From the NCBI RefSeq assembly GCF_007096635.1, contig NZ_VKAA01000001.1, positions 62,001-126,000 of the forward strand: a stretch of 64,000 bases of DNA, read 5' to 3'. Shown here piece by piece: positions 19,136 to 30,829 of this stretch. The notes under the pieces were generated by a model. It searched no databases. It saw only the letters and a program-made list of their open reading frames with translations, and had not been told where the DNA came from. Positions within the stretch are counted from its first letter, which is position 1. Every line of letters begins with the position of its first letter. Source of the DNA: Mycolicibacterium sp. 018/SC-01/001 (GTDB lineage: Bacteria > Actinomycetota > Actinomycetes > Mycobacteriales > Mycobacteriaceae). A program made the translations under genes and the position numbers.

Positions 19136-21031
19136 CTAACCACCGTCGATACGGCGCGCACCCAGCTCGCTCTGCAGCAGCTCCAACGCGGCTTCCTCCG
19201 GGTCACGCCGCGGCGCGGCCGGGTCGATGGCGCCCGCCTCGGCGAGCATGCTCTCCTCGTCGTCTCCGTCCGGCGGCGGCGGGGGCTCATCGGGCATTCG
19301 GCGCGGCGCGGCAGCGGGCGTGGGCGCGGCAGCGGGTGCGGACCCGACCTCGCAGCGCACCGCCCAGTTCACGCCCAGGGCGTCCTTGAGCGCCTCGCGG
19401 ATGACGTCGGCGTTGCGCTGCTCGGTCAGCCGTTTGGCCAGCGGCGCCGACTCGTGGCTCAGGATGAGTGTGCCGTCCTCCACCGCGCGCACGATCGCCC
19501 CGGCGAGCATCACCTCGGTGGTGCGGCTGCGCTCCCTGACCTTCTCCCGCACCGTGGTCCACATGCTGCGCACGGCGGCCGCGTTCGGTTCGCCGGCGGC
19601 GACCGTCGCGGCGGGAGTCACAGGCGGAGCCTCGACCACGGGCGCAGCGGGCGGACGCACCGGCGGCGGTGACGACACCGGCTCGGCCGCAACGGGTTTC
19701 GGTGCAACGGGCGGTGGTTGGGCAGGAGCGGGCGCCGGCGTTGTCGCCGGTGGGGCGGGAGCCGGAGCCGGAGCGGCCGACGGCGGTGCCGGCGTCTCGG
19801 CGGCCTTGGTCTTGCGCACGTACTGCTTGGCCGGCGCCGCGGCGGGGGCGGCGCCGGTCTCGTCGGCCGGTATCGACATGTCCAGACGGGTCTCGATGCG
19901 TTCGATCCGCTGCAGCAGCGCAGCCTCGGTGTCACTGGCGGACGGCAGCAGCAGACGCGCGCAGACCACCTCGAGCAGCAGCCGCGGCGCGGTCGCGCCG
20001 CGCATCTCCCCCAGCCCGGCGTGCACGACCTCGGCGTAGCGGGTCAGCGTGGCCGTCCCGATCTTCGCCGCCTGCTCCCGCATCCTGTCCAGTTCGTCCT
20101 CGGCGCCGTCGACCACGCCGCGGGCGACCGCGCCGGGCACCGCCTGCAGCACGATCAGGTCGCGGAACCGCTCCAGCAGATCCGTCGCGAACCGGCGCGG
20201 GTCGTGTCCCGCATCGACCACGCCCTCCACCGCACCGAACAGCGCCGCCGCGTCACCCGCGGCGAGCGCGTCGATCGCGTCGTCGATCAGCGCGACGTCG
20301 GTCGCGCCGAGCAGTGCCAGCGCCCGCTGGTAGGCCACGTGATTGCCTTCGGCGCCGGCGAGGAGTTGGTCGAGAACCGACAGCGTGTCACGCGGTGATC
20401 CGCCGCCTGCCCGGATGACGAGCGGGTAAACCGCGTCGTCGACGTCGACGCTCTCCGAGGCGACGATCTTCTCGATCAGCGACCGCATGGTGCGGGGCGC
20501 GAGCAGCCGGAACGGATAGTGGTGGGTACGCGAACGAATGGTCGGCAGCACCTTCTCCGGTTCGGTGGTGGCGAACACGAAGATCAGGTGGTCGGGCGGC
20601 TCCTCGACGATCTTGAGCAGCGCGTTGAAGCCCGCGGTGGTCACCATGTGCGCTTCGTCGACGATGAAGATCCGGTACCGCGACTGTGCGGGCGCGTAGA
20701 ACGCGCGGTCACGCAGCTCACGGGTGTCGTCGACACCGCCGTGGCTGGCGGCGTCGAGTTCGACCACGTCGACGTTGCCCGGGCCGTTGGGGGCCAGCGC
20801 CACACAGGAATCGCAGAGACCGCACGGGGTGGCAGTGGGTCCCTCGACGCAGTTCAGCGAGCGGGCCAGGATGCGCGCCGAGGACGTCTTCCCGCACCCG
20901 CGGGGCCCGGAGAACAGGTACGCATGGTTGATGCGGTTCGAGTTGAGCGCGGTGGACAACGGCTCGGTGACGTGTTCCTGGCCGACGACTTCGGCGAAGG
21001 TCGCCGGACGGTACTTACGGTAGAGAGCCAC
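19136..21031 (-). CDS. dnaX: DNA polymerase III subunit gamma/tau
   Basis: A 631-aa clamp-loader ATPase (Rv3721c, dnaZX). The AAA+ module has VGQEHVTEPLSTALN, P-loop GPRGCGKTSS, a four-Cys zinc site (CVEG, CGLCDSC), DEAHMVTTAGFNALLKIVEE and SRTHHYPF. A long Pro/Ala-rich linker (about 405-480) precedes the C-terminal tau-like polymerase-binding domain. The promoter TAGCCT lies 7 nt before GTG 21031, so a leaderless mRNA is likely. The downstream cyclase gene follows after 3 nt. Confidence 0.97.
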   Translation of the reverse strand: MALYRKYRPATFAEVVGQEHVTEPLSTALNSNRINHAYLFSGPRGCGKTSSARILARSLNCVEGPTATPCGLCDSCVALAPNGPGNVDVVELDAASHGGVDDTRELRDRAFYAPAQSRYRIFIVDEAHMVTTAGFNALLKIVEEPPDHLIFVFATTEPEKVLPTIRSRTHHYPFRLLAPRTMRSLIEKIVASESVDVDDAVYPLVIRAGGGSPRDTLSVLDQLLAGAEGNHVAYQRALALLGATDVALIDDAIDALAAGDAAALFGAVEGVVDAGHDPRRFATDLLERFRDLIVLQAVPGAVARGVVDGAEDELDRMREQAAKIGTATLTRYAEVVHAGLGEMRGATAPRLLLEVVCARLLLPSASDTEAALLQRIERIETRLDMSIPADETGAAPAAAPAKQYVRKTKAAETPAPPSAAPAPAPAPPATTPAPAPAQPPPVAPKPVAAEPVSSPPPVRPPAAPVVEAPPVTPAATVAAGEPNAAAVRSMWTTVREKVRERSRTTEVMLAGAIVRAVEDGTLILSHESAPLAKRLTEQRNADVIREALKDALGVNWAVRCEVGSAPAAAPTPAAAPRRMPDEPPPPPDGDDEESMLAEAGAIDPAAPRRDPEEAALELLQSELGARRIDGG

Positions 21032-21070
21032 GGAAAGCAGGCTACCGATCGGGCCCGACGACTTCGCGGC

Positions 21071-24539
<3,469 letters not shown>

Positions 24540-24549
24540 CCCTTTTTCC

Positions 24550-24614
24550 CCGCGAGCAGACACAATCTCGAGCTGTCACCGGCGTGTCGCGCTCGAGTTC
24601 GCGTCTGCTCGCGG
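24550..24614. repeat. Dispersed palindromic element, copy A
   Basis: Outer arms CCGCGAGCAGAC (24550-24561) and GTCTGCTCGCGG (24603-24614) pair perfectly, and inner arms CTCGAGC (24567-24573) and GCTCGAG (24591-24597) extend the stem. It begins 10 nt after the protease stop and ends 18 nt before the convergent thioesterase stop. Related elements occur at 44790-44854 and 45823-45883. It may act as a bidirectional terminator. Confidence 0.8.
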
Positions 24615-24631
24615 CAGAGAGGTGACCGCGG

Positions 24632-25384
24632 TCAGCCCGGCAGCGCGCGCAACGTCGTGGCGATCAGGTCGATCACCTGCTGCGGCTGCTTCTCCAGGAA
24701 GAAGTGGCCACCGGTGAACGTGTGCACGGATCCGCCCGCGGAGGTGTGCTCGTGCCATGCCGAGGCGTCGGCGACGCTGGTCTTGGGATCGTCGGTCGCG
24801 GTCATCACGACGACGGGCGCGTGGATCCCGATGTCGGTGCCGCGGTGGTAGGCCTGCAGCGCGCGATAGTCATTGCGGAACGCCGGCAGGAACGTGTCGA
24901 GCATCTCCTGGTTCTCCAGCACCCGCGGGTCGGTGCCCCCCAGCTGACGCATCACATCGATCAGCTCCCGGTCGTCCTTGTACTCGCGTTCGTCGCCGTA
25001 CCGGCTGGGGGCGCGAGAGCCGGAGGCGAAGAGCATCACGGGCGTGCGCCCCTGTGACGTCTCCAGCCTGCGGGTCACCTCGAAGGCCAGCACGGCGCCC
25101 ATGCTGTGCCCGAAGAACGCCACCGGCCCATCGGGCACCCCCGCGAGTTCCACGGTGATCTGATCCGCCAGGGCGTCGATGCTGTCGACGAACGGCTCTT
25201 TGTAGCGGTCCTGCCGCCCCGGGTACTGCAGGGCGAAGACGTCGAACTCCGGGGAGAGCGCCCGGGCCAGCGGGAAGTAGTAGCTGGCGGACCCTCCCGC
25301 GTGCGGGAAGCACACCAGGCGAAGAGCCGCCGCCGGCGCGGGGGTGAAGTTGCGGACCCAGGGGCTGCGGTGCGGTTCGGTCAC
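24632..25384 (-). CDS. Type II thioesterase (TesA-like)
   Basis: A 250-aa alpha/beta hydrolase of the thioesterase II family that releases stalled chains from polyketide or peptide synthases (TesA in M. tuberculosis serves phthiocerol synthesis). It has LVCFPHAGGSASYYFPLA, nucleophile Ser in FFGHSMGAVLAFE, Asp in MTATDDPKTSVAD and His in FTGGHFFLE. The start GTG 25384 overlaps the stop of the upstream membrane-protein gene by 4 nt. No synthase is in the window, so its partner is elsewhere. Confidence 0.88.
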   Translation of the reverse strand: MTEPHRSPWVRNFTPAPAAALRLVCFPHAGGSASYYFPLARALSPEFDVFALQYPGRQDRYKEPFVDSIDALADQITVELAGVPDGPVAFFGHSMGAVLAFEVTRRLETSQGRTPVMLFASGSRAPSRYGDEREYKDDRELIDVMRQLGGTDPRVLENQEMLDTFLPAFRNDYRALQAYHRGTDIGIHAPVVVMTATDDPKTSVADASAWHEHTSAGGSVHTFTGGHFFLEKQPQQVIDLIATTLRALPG

Positions 25385-25878
25385 GGTTGCGGCGCCTCGG
25401 GGCCGGGTGGCGGCGGCGCACCGGGCGGCGGCGGTGGCGGCGGGGGCTCCTCGACGACACGCAGGACGTTCACCGACAACCGAGCCCCCGGCGGCCCCTC
25501 GAGCTGGACGTCTTTGAAGATCTCGGCTTTCTCGCCCTGCACGGTGAATTTGCCGGGCTGCGGCGCGGTGCCGCCGGTGACCTCGTACTCGACGCGGAAC
25601 GGGGTCTCCGGGAACGGATGCAGCCCAACGTATTTGGGTTCGATCGTGTAGGTGTACACGCAGGGTCCGTTGGGTTGGCACGCCGTGTTGGTGACGGTGA
25701 CGCCGATCAGGAACTCCTTGGCCGTGGGTGCCGACGGCGGGGGCGGTGCGGGCGGCGTGCGACGCGGCACCGCGGCCTGCTCGTCGGACCTGGCGACCAG
25801 CACCAGCGACGCGATACCCACGCCACTGGCGAGTACCCCGACGATCGCCAGCGCGGCGAGGAGTTTGCGGAAGGCCAC
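25381..25878 (-). CDS. Membrane-anchored Pro-rich protein, unknown function
   Basis: A 165-aa protein with one N-terminal membrane segment (about 5-30), a Pro-rich linker (TPPAPPPPSAP), an extracytoplasmic beta-rich domain of about 90 residues with two cysteines (NTACQPNGPC), and a Pro-rich C-terminus. The layout recalls MmpS-type proteins but I cannot see a firm MmpS motif. GTG 25878 follows TACCCT by 6 nt, leaderless style. It overlaps the thioesterase gene by 4 nt, which suggests a joint role in envelope lipid production. Confidence 0.65.
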   Translation of the reverse strand: MAFRKLLAALAIVGVLASGVGIASLVLVARSDEQAAVPRRTPPAPPPPSAPTAKEFLIGVTVTNTACQPNGPCVYTYTIEPKYVGLHPFPETPFRVEYEVTGGTAPQPGKFTVQGEKAEIFKDVQLEGPPGARLSVNVLRVVEEPPPPPPPPGAPPPPGPEAPQP

Positions 25879-25921
25879 GAGGGCAGGGTAGCCGTCCGGC
25901 GGCCTCGATGCCGGACGATAG

Positions 25922-25950
25922 ACAGTTGAGACTGTTCAGTTTAGACTGAA
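25922..25950 (+). promoter_or_regulatory. Tandem MarR-type operators over the marR promoter
   Basis: Two near-identical palindromes, CAGTTGAGACTG (25923-25934) and CAGTTTAGACTG (25937-25948), are centred 14 bp apart. The second contains the -10 box TAGACT (25942-25947), which ends 6 nt before ATG 25954. Binding there would block transcription, fitting autorepression by the MarR protein encoded next. Confidence 0.7.
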
Positions 25951-25953
25951 TAC

Positions 25954-26388
25954 ATGCAGCAGTTCAGCGAGTCCGCGGTGCAGGCCGCCCAGGAGCTGCG
26001 GGTGCTCTTCACCCGGCTGCGCAGGCGGTTGCGCGAGGTCGCGACGTCCGCCGATCTCACGCCGCCGCAGACCGCCGCCCTGCTGCGGCTGGCCAAAGAC
26101 GGACCCGCATCGACCAGTCAGCTCGCCGGAGCCGAACGGGTCCGGCCGCAATCCATGGCAGCCACCCTGGCGGGCCTGGACCGGCACGGGCTGATCGAAC
26201 GCACCGCGGACCCCGACGACGGTCGCCGGCTCGTCATCACCTTGACCGCCGAAGGCCGCCGTCGCGCCGAGAACGACCGGAAGGTGCGTGACGAGTGGCT
26301 GGTCCGCACCCTGCAGGACCGCTACACCGAATCCGAACGCCGGGTGATCACCGAGGCTCTCGCCCTGCTGACCCGGCTCGACGACTGA
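25954..26388 (+). CDS. MarR-family transcriptional regulator
   Basis: A 144-aa winged-helix protein: LTPPQTAALLRLAKDGPAST, then GAERVRPQSMAATLAGLDRH (recognition helix) and the wing DPDDGRRLVITLTAEGRRRA. The promoter carries two palindromes that overlap the -10 box, so it likely represses itself and the F420-dependent oxidoreductase 13 nt downstream. Its ligand is not indicated. Confidence 0.9.
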   Translation: MQQFSESAVQAAQELRVLFTRLRRRLREVATSADLTPPQTAALLRLAKDGPASTSQLAGAERVRPQSMAATLAGLDRHGLIERTADPDDGRRLVITLTAEGRRRAENDRKVRDEWLVRTLQDRYTESERRVITEALALLTRLDD

Positions 26389-26401
26389 CGAGAGGACCAT
26401 C

Positions 26402-27262
26402 GTGAAACTGGCTGTGCACTACATCGACTTCCTGCCCGGGTCCGCCGAGACGCTCGCTCCCACCCTGGCCGCCACTGCCCGGGCGGCCGAGGAGGTGGGC
26501 GCCGAGATGTTCACGCTCGCCGACCACTTCTTCCAGATGGAGAACGTCGGCCGCGCCGAGGACCCGTTCCTCGAGGGATACACCTCGCTGGGATACCTGG
26601 CCGGCGTCACCGAACGCATCACCCTCGCGATGCTCGTGACCGGCGTGACCTACCGCCGTCCCGGGCTGCTCGCCAAGACCATGACGACGCTCGACGTGCT
26701 CGCCGGCGGGCGGACGATGTTCGGGATCGGCGCGGCGTGGTACGAGCGGGAACATCTCGCGCTCGGGGTGCCGTACCCGCCGACGGCGCGGCGCTTCGAG
26801 ATGCTCGAGGAGACACTGCAGATCTGCCTGCAGATGTGGAGCGACGACGACGGGCCCTACCACGGCGAGCATTTCGAGCTGGCCGAGACGCTGTGCCGGC
26901 CGCAGCCGATCCGCCGCCCACCGGTGCTGATCGGAGGCGGCGGGGAGAAGAAGACGCTGCGCCTGGTCGCGCAGTACGCCGAGGTGTGGAACAACACGGC
27001 GCCCCTGGAGGAGATCCCGCACAAGCTGGACGTGCTACGCCGCCACTGTGACGACGTCGGCCGTGACTTCCGCGAGATCCGGCTCAGCGCAGGCCTTTTC
27101 GACGATCCGTTCACCGATGTCGACGGCTACCTGCGTACCTTGGACCGCTACTCCGCACTCGGCTTCGACCTGATCAGCACCGGGCCCGTGCCCGGCACCC
27201 CGGACCCGCAGGGCTGGGTGCGACGCCTCGGCGACGAGATCATCCCGCGGCTGAGTGCGTGA
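26402..27262 (+). CDS. LLM-class F420-dependent oxidoreductase
   Basis: A 286-aa luciferase-like monooxygenase-fold enzyme of the kind that uses coenzyme F420 in mycobacteria. It has FTLADHFFQMENVGRAEDPF, ITLAMLVTGVTYRRPGLLAK, FGIGAAWYEREH and PVLIGGGGEKKTLRLVAQYA. GTG 26402 follows GAGAGGA and the MarR gene, forming a two-gene operon. It is a paralogue of the gene at 44940. The substrate is unknown. Confidence 0.88.
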   Translation: MKLAVHYIDFLPGSAETLAPTLAATARAAEEVGAEMFTLADHFFQMENVGRAEDPFLEGYTSLGYLAGVTERITLAMLVTGVTYRRPGLLAKTMTTLDVLAGGRTMFGIGAAWYEREHLALGVPYPPTARRFEMLEETLQICLQMWSDDDGPYHGEHFELAETLCRPQPIRRPPVLIGGGGEKKTLRLVAQYAEVWNNTAPLEEIPHKLDVLRRHCDDVGRDFREIRLSAGLFDDPFTDVDGYLRTLDRYSALGFDLISTGPVPGTPDPQGWVRRLGDEIIPRLSA

Positions 27263-27277
27263 TTCGCAACGCGCTCG

Positions 27278-27580
27278 TCAGAGCGGGAAGGGCGGCCGCC
27301 CGACTCCGCTGATCATCAGGTGCCCGCCCGCGGTGCGCTCGACCAGGCGTGCGGCCACGTCGACCTCGGCCACGCACAGTCTGGCCGCCGTGCTGCCGGA
27401 CCGGACTTCGGCAGGGGCGTCGTAGACGGTGCCCTGCCAGTGGTAGTGCCCGTCGAACGGATTGATCGAGCCCGTCAGTCGGACCCGCACATCATGACGA
27501 GCGTCGCCGATGACCAGGCTGGCCGGTCCGGCATATCCGGGCTTGCCGTCGTCGATCACAGGAAATGCCTGCGCTTCCAC
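27278..27580 (-). CDS. DUF4873-type small protein
   Basis: A 100-aa protein recognisable as a stand-alone DUF4873 domain (GPASLVIGDARHDVRVRLTG, FDGHYHWQGTVYDAP). This domain is otherwise found fused to flavin monooxygenases. It overlaps the upstream diiron oxygenase gene by 25 nt, so the two are co-transcribed and probably work on the same product. Its biochemical role is unknown. Confidence 0.7.
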   Translation of the reverse strand: MEAQAFPVIDDGKPGYAGPASLVIGDARHDVRVRLTGSINPFDGHYHWQGTVYDAPAEVRSGSTAARLCVAEVDVAARLVERTAGGHLMISGVGRPPFPL

Positions 27581-28467
27581 ATCCGGCGGGCGATCGGCCC
27601 CATCAGGCCGACCTCGTCGAGGAACTCGCCCAATGATGCGAAACCGGTTCGCTGCACGGCGTGGAAGTGCTCGTTGGCGCGCGCTTGTCGCTGCGCTTCA
27701 GCGGCGTCGAGACCCACGCGCTCGTAGAGGCTGCGGCGGGTGAAGTTCTGGAAGTAGAGCCGAGCGCCGAGGCCGTGCAGGTTGGCCAGCAGCCGGCGCA
27801 TGCGCGGCGACAGCGTGACCACGTCGCGGCGGATGCCGTCGCGGGCGAACTGGATGTGGCGCGCCTCCTCGGTGACGTGGATGCGCATCACCCGCTGCAC
27901 GAGCGGCTGTACGTCCTCGCCGTCCTCGAGGATTCTGCGCTGCAGCGCATCGAAGATCTCCTCACCGACGAGGGCCGCGATCCACAGCATCGGTCCGCGG
28001 AACACGAAGGCCATCGCGTTGACGCGGCGCGCTGCATTGCCCGTGGGCCAGAAGGGCTCCACGCCCACCCGCTCGATGGCTCTGCCGAACATCAGCATGT
28101 GGCGCGCTTCATCACCCAGTTCGGTCAGCTCGTAGAACGTGCTATGTGCCGTCGGCGAGGAGTGGATCATGCCGCGCAACAACGACTGATTGAGCATGTT
28201 CTCGAACCAGATGCCCATCGACAGGTAGTTCACGAACTCCTGTCGCGACAGTTCGAACCGCTGCTGCTGGGTCATCTGCTCCCACAGCGGCGTGCCGTAG
28301 AGCGACGACATCTGCGGCGGGACGAAGTATTTGTCCTCGGCCAGTGGGGCGTCCCAGTCGATGTCGACGACGGGTTCGTAGGACTTCTTGGCCGAGCCTT
28401 TGAGGAGGCGCAGCGAGATGTCCTCGCGGCTGGTCCCATTTCCGGGCATGGTCGACGAGATGGTCAT
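27556..28467 (-). CDS. AurF-family diiron oxygenase
   Basis: A 303-aa ferritin-like protein of the AurF (p-aminobenzoate N-oxygenase) family. Iron-ligand helices show RQEFVNYLSMGIWFENMLN, ELGDEARHMLMFGRAIE, GEEIFDALQRRI and HVTEEARHIQFARDG, the repeated ExxRH pattern of this family. Homologues oxidise aryl amines to nitro or hydroxylate other substrates. It is divergent from a PucR regulator and overlaps a DUF4873 gene. The natural substrate is unknown. Confidence 0.87.
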   Translation of the reverse strand: MTISSTMPGNGTSREDISLRLLKGSAKKSYEPVVDIDWDAPLAEDKYFVPPQMSSLYGTPLWEQMTQQQRFELSRQEFVNYLSMGIWFENMLNQSLLRGMIHSSPTAHSTFYELTELGDEARHMLMFGRAIERVGVEPFWPTGNAARRVNAMAFVFRGPMLWIAALVGEEIFDALQRRILEDGEDVQPLVQRVMRIHVTEEARHIQFARDGIRRDVVTLSPRMRRLLANLHGLGARLYFQNFTRRSLYERVGLDAAEAQRQARANEHFHAVQRTGFASLGEFLDEVGLMGPIARRMWKRRHFL

Positions 28468-28584
28468 GGCACTGATTCTTATTCACCTCTGTGGGCTGTT
28501 TCTCGCCCTTCCCGGCTAGTCTTTTGGGCCGAAACTGTCCGACGCAGTCAATGTAGGGGCACTCGATTCCGTACAGTCGTCGAC

Positions 28585-29769
28585 ATGTCCGAGCTGCCGA
28601 CCCCGGGAACGCGCATCGTCGGACTGCCGCCGCACACGCTGGACGCCATGCGGGCGGGGTTGCCGGACCTCATCGACCGCATGGTGCTGGCAGTGATCGC
28701 CGAGGTCCCCGCACTCGCCGCGGCCGCCGAGGAATCCTGGCGGCCCGTCATCGATGCGTCGGCCGACCAGCTGTTGGGCGCCCTACTCGACCAGTTGCAC
28801 GCATCGACGGAACCACTGACGGCCGTGCCGATGCAGGAGGTGTTGGACACCGCCTACCGCTTCGGCCGGCGCGAAGCCCGCAACGGCCGGCCCACCGAGG
28901 TGCAACTGGCGGCCTACCGGGTGGGGGCGCGCGAACTGTGGCGCGACTGGAGTTCTCTGGCCGTCCGCGACGGCATCGACCGAGACCAGATCAGCGCATT
29001 CGCCGAGATGTTCTTCGCCTACCTGGACCAGATCTCGGCGGCCGGGGTGGCCGGTTACGCCGAGGAGCAGGCCAAGTCGGGGCTCGACCGCGAGCGGCAG
29101 CGGGAGCGCTTGGTACGCCTCGTCTTGACCGGCGCGCCTACCGAGGAGCTGGAACGCGCTGCGGCCGATGCTAATTGGCTCGCTCCCCGCACGCTCACGG
29201 CGGTGGTGCTGCCCAGCCAGCGGCACACCGCGATCGTCGCCGATCCGCGCACGCTGAACGTGCCCGAGGATGCCATCGAGGTGGCCGCGGGGCAGCGCGT
29301 CGTCCTGGTCTGCGATGTCGGCGGCACGGCCCGCCCACCGTTCCTCGCGTCGCTGGCGGCCACCAATGCCGTTGTCGGGCCTGCGTTGTCGTGGCAGACC
29401 GCGCGGTCGTCGGTACGGCGAGCGGTCCGGGCCGCGGCGCTGCGCGGACCTGACGCCGAGGGCGTCCTCGACACCGACGAGTTCCTCCCGGAATTGGTCG
29501 TCGGTGCCGACGCCGAAGCGCTCGCGGATCTGCGGGACCGGGTGCTGGCGCCGTTGGCGGGAATGCCCAATCGAACCCGGGATCGGCTCGTCGAGACGCT
29601 ACGGTCCTGGTTGCTGCATCACGGCCACCGCGACGACGTGGCAGCCGACCTGTTCGTCTCGCCGTCGACGATCCGGTATCGGCTGCGCCAGCTGCGGGAC
29701 GCCTACGGGGAGCGCCTCCAGGATCCGCGATGGATCGCCGAACTCACTGTGGCCCTTGCGGTTAGGTGA
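28585..29769 (+). CDS. PucR-family (CdaR-like) transcriptional regulator
   Basis: A 394-aa protein. The N-terminal about 160 residues are a helical RsbRD-like sensor region (LPDLIDRMVLAVIAEVPALA), the middle is a GGDEF-like degenerate domain, and the C-terminal PucR helix-turn-helix reads LLHHGHRDDVAADLFVSPST followed by IRYRLRQLRDAYG. ATG 28585 comes 7 nt after the -10 box TACAGT (28572-28577), leaderless style. The divergent diiron oxygenase operon is the natural candidate target. Confidence 0.88.
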   Translation: MSELPTPGTRIVGLPPHTLDAMRAGLPDLIDRMVLAVIAEVPALAAAAEESWRPVIDASADQLLGALLDQLHASTEPLTAVPMQEVLDTAYRFGRREARNGRPTEVQLAAYRVGARELWRDWSSLAVRDGIDRDQISAFAEMFFAYLDQISAAGVAGYAEEQAKSGLDRERQRERLVRLVLTGAPTEELERAAADANWLAPRTLTAVVLPSQRHTAIVADPRTLNVPEDAIEVAAGQRVVLVCDVGGTARPPFLASLAATNAVVGPALSWQTARSSVRRAVRAAALRGPDAEGVLDTDEFLPELVVGADAEALADLRDRVLAPLAGMPNRTRDRLVETLRSWLLHHGHRDDVAADLFVSPSTIRYRLRQLRDAYGERLQDPRWIAELTVALAVR

Positions 29770-29875
29770 CCGGGTTTCCCTTATCGTGGTGGCGCATGAG
29801 AAGCCCTTCGACCGTCAAGACGCCGATCAGAACCTCAGCGTCCACGGTCGGCCACACCGGCGTTCTGGCAGAGAA
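29762..29875 (-). pseudogene. CBS-domain gene remnant
   Basis: On the minus strand an open frame without a start reads PTVDAEVLIGVLTVEGLLMR and then stops at 29762-29764, inside the end of the PucR gene. This matches the last beta-strand/helix part of a CBS domain (VVDAxGxLIGVLTxxDLL). The preceding domain part is missing where AT-richer island DNA begins. I read it as the 3' relic of a gene cut by island insertion; the similarity is short. Confidence 0.35.
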
Positions 29876-29921
29876 GAGCCGGCAACGTGCCTCGTTGTCA
29901 GCCTGTTGGTCACCCACTCAT

Positions 29922-30797
29922 TCAGCCTAAAGTTGGGGGCGAGAGGTAGTCAAAGTCGAGGTCAACTGATCGCAGATATCGGTCGTAAGAGAATTCGTCC
30001 GTTCGCAACACCTCGACATCAACGCTCTCAACGAAATCCTGTGAGTCGCTTGCGACTCCGTCTCGGAGCAACTGCAAAAGTGCAGCGCCGAAGGCTTGCC
30101 ACAGATCCACTACCGCTGGGTCGTTCGAATCTACCGCAAGCAGCGCCTCCGCAGACTTTGTTAGGTCGACGGACTGCGTTTCGGTGTACTTGACTTGGTC
30201 AATCTGAGCGTAGGCGTCAACGGACGGCAGGTGCTCGGGGTCAACAAGGACCAATAGAGTAATCGCGACATCGCCATCAGCGTCCCACCCCGGCTCGCAT
30301 TCCAATCGCATCGTCTCGACCCGGCGCAATACCTTACCTATCGCACCGTCCTTGGGCGCTTTACTGCGAATTTTGTTGCGCAGGGGTCCAAGTACCTCAT
30401 ACATCGGCTCCGGATATCCGAATCTGCTGTATCGCCGAGAGATTCGAGAAGCAAATAGCTTTCGGCTCTCAGTATCCATACGCGACTCAACACGAAGGCT
30501 TTCGGCGAACTCTCGAGAGATGACGGTGGATATCGCAAGATCCGCATAGTACCTATCCGCAATGTGGGCGTAGCGAGTGTTGCGGCCACCGCTGGCGTCT
30601 GCGGCGGTGCCCCTGTCCAGTTCGACTACCAAAGCGACGCCGACAGTGCCTGAGTGGTCTTGAGCGAGATCACAGCACTGGGTCACTACTGCAACGCCAT
30701 GGGGTGTCAATTCGGCGCGGTCGCCGCTAGAGGTCGCCAACGTAAGGCCATTGATACCCCTCAACCAGTCCCCCTGCCGCAGTTCGTTATTCGGCAT
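29922..30797 (-). CDS. Island operon gene 4: unknown protein with QCCDL motif
   Basis: A 291-aa soluble protein that I cannot assign. Near the N-terminus (about 35-45) it has AVVTQCCDLAQD, similar to the SQxCDL segment of a loosely defined set of accessory-region proteins. The rest is charged, with FVESVDVEVLRTDEFSYDRY near the end. Base composition is lower in GC than the flanking backbone. It is the last gene of a four-gene unit on the minus strand, 32 nt after the helix-turn-helix gene. A defence or stress-response role is possible but unproven. Confidence 0.7.
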   Translation of the reverse strand: MPNNELRQGDWLRGINGLTLATSSGDRAELTPHGVAVVTQCCDLAQDHSGTVGVALVVELDRGTAADASGGRNTRYAHIADRYYADLAISTVISREFAESLRVESRMDTESRKLFASRISRRYSRFGYPEPMYEVLGPLRNKIRSKAPKDGAIGKVLRRVETMRLECEPGWDADGDVAITLLVLVDPEHLPSVDAYAQIDQVKYTETQSVDLTKSAEALLAVDSNDPAVVDLWQAFGAALLQLLRDGVASDSQDFVESVDVEVLRTDEFSYDRYLRSVDLDFDYLSPPTLG

Positions 30798-30829
30798 GAA
30801 TCATCTGCTCATGTTCGACTGCTACCAGA

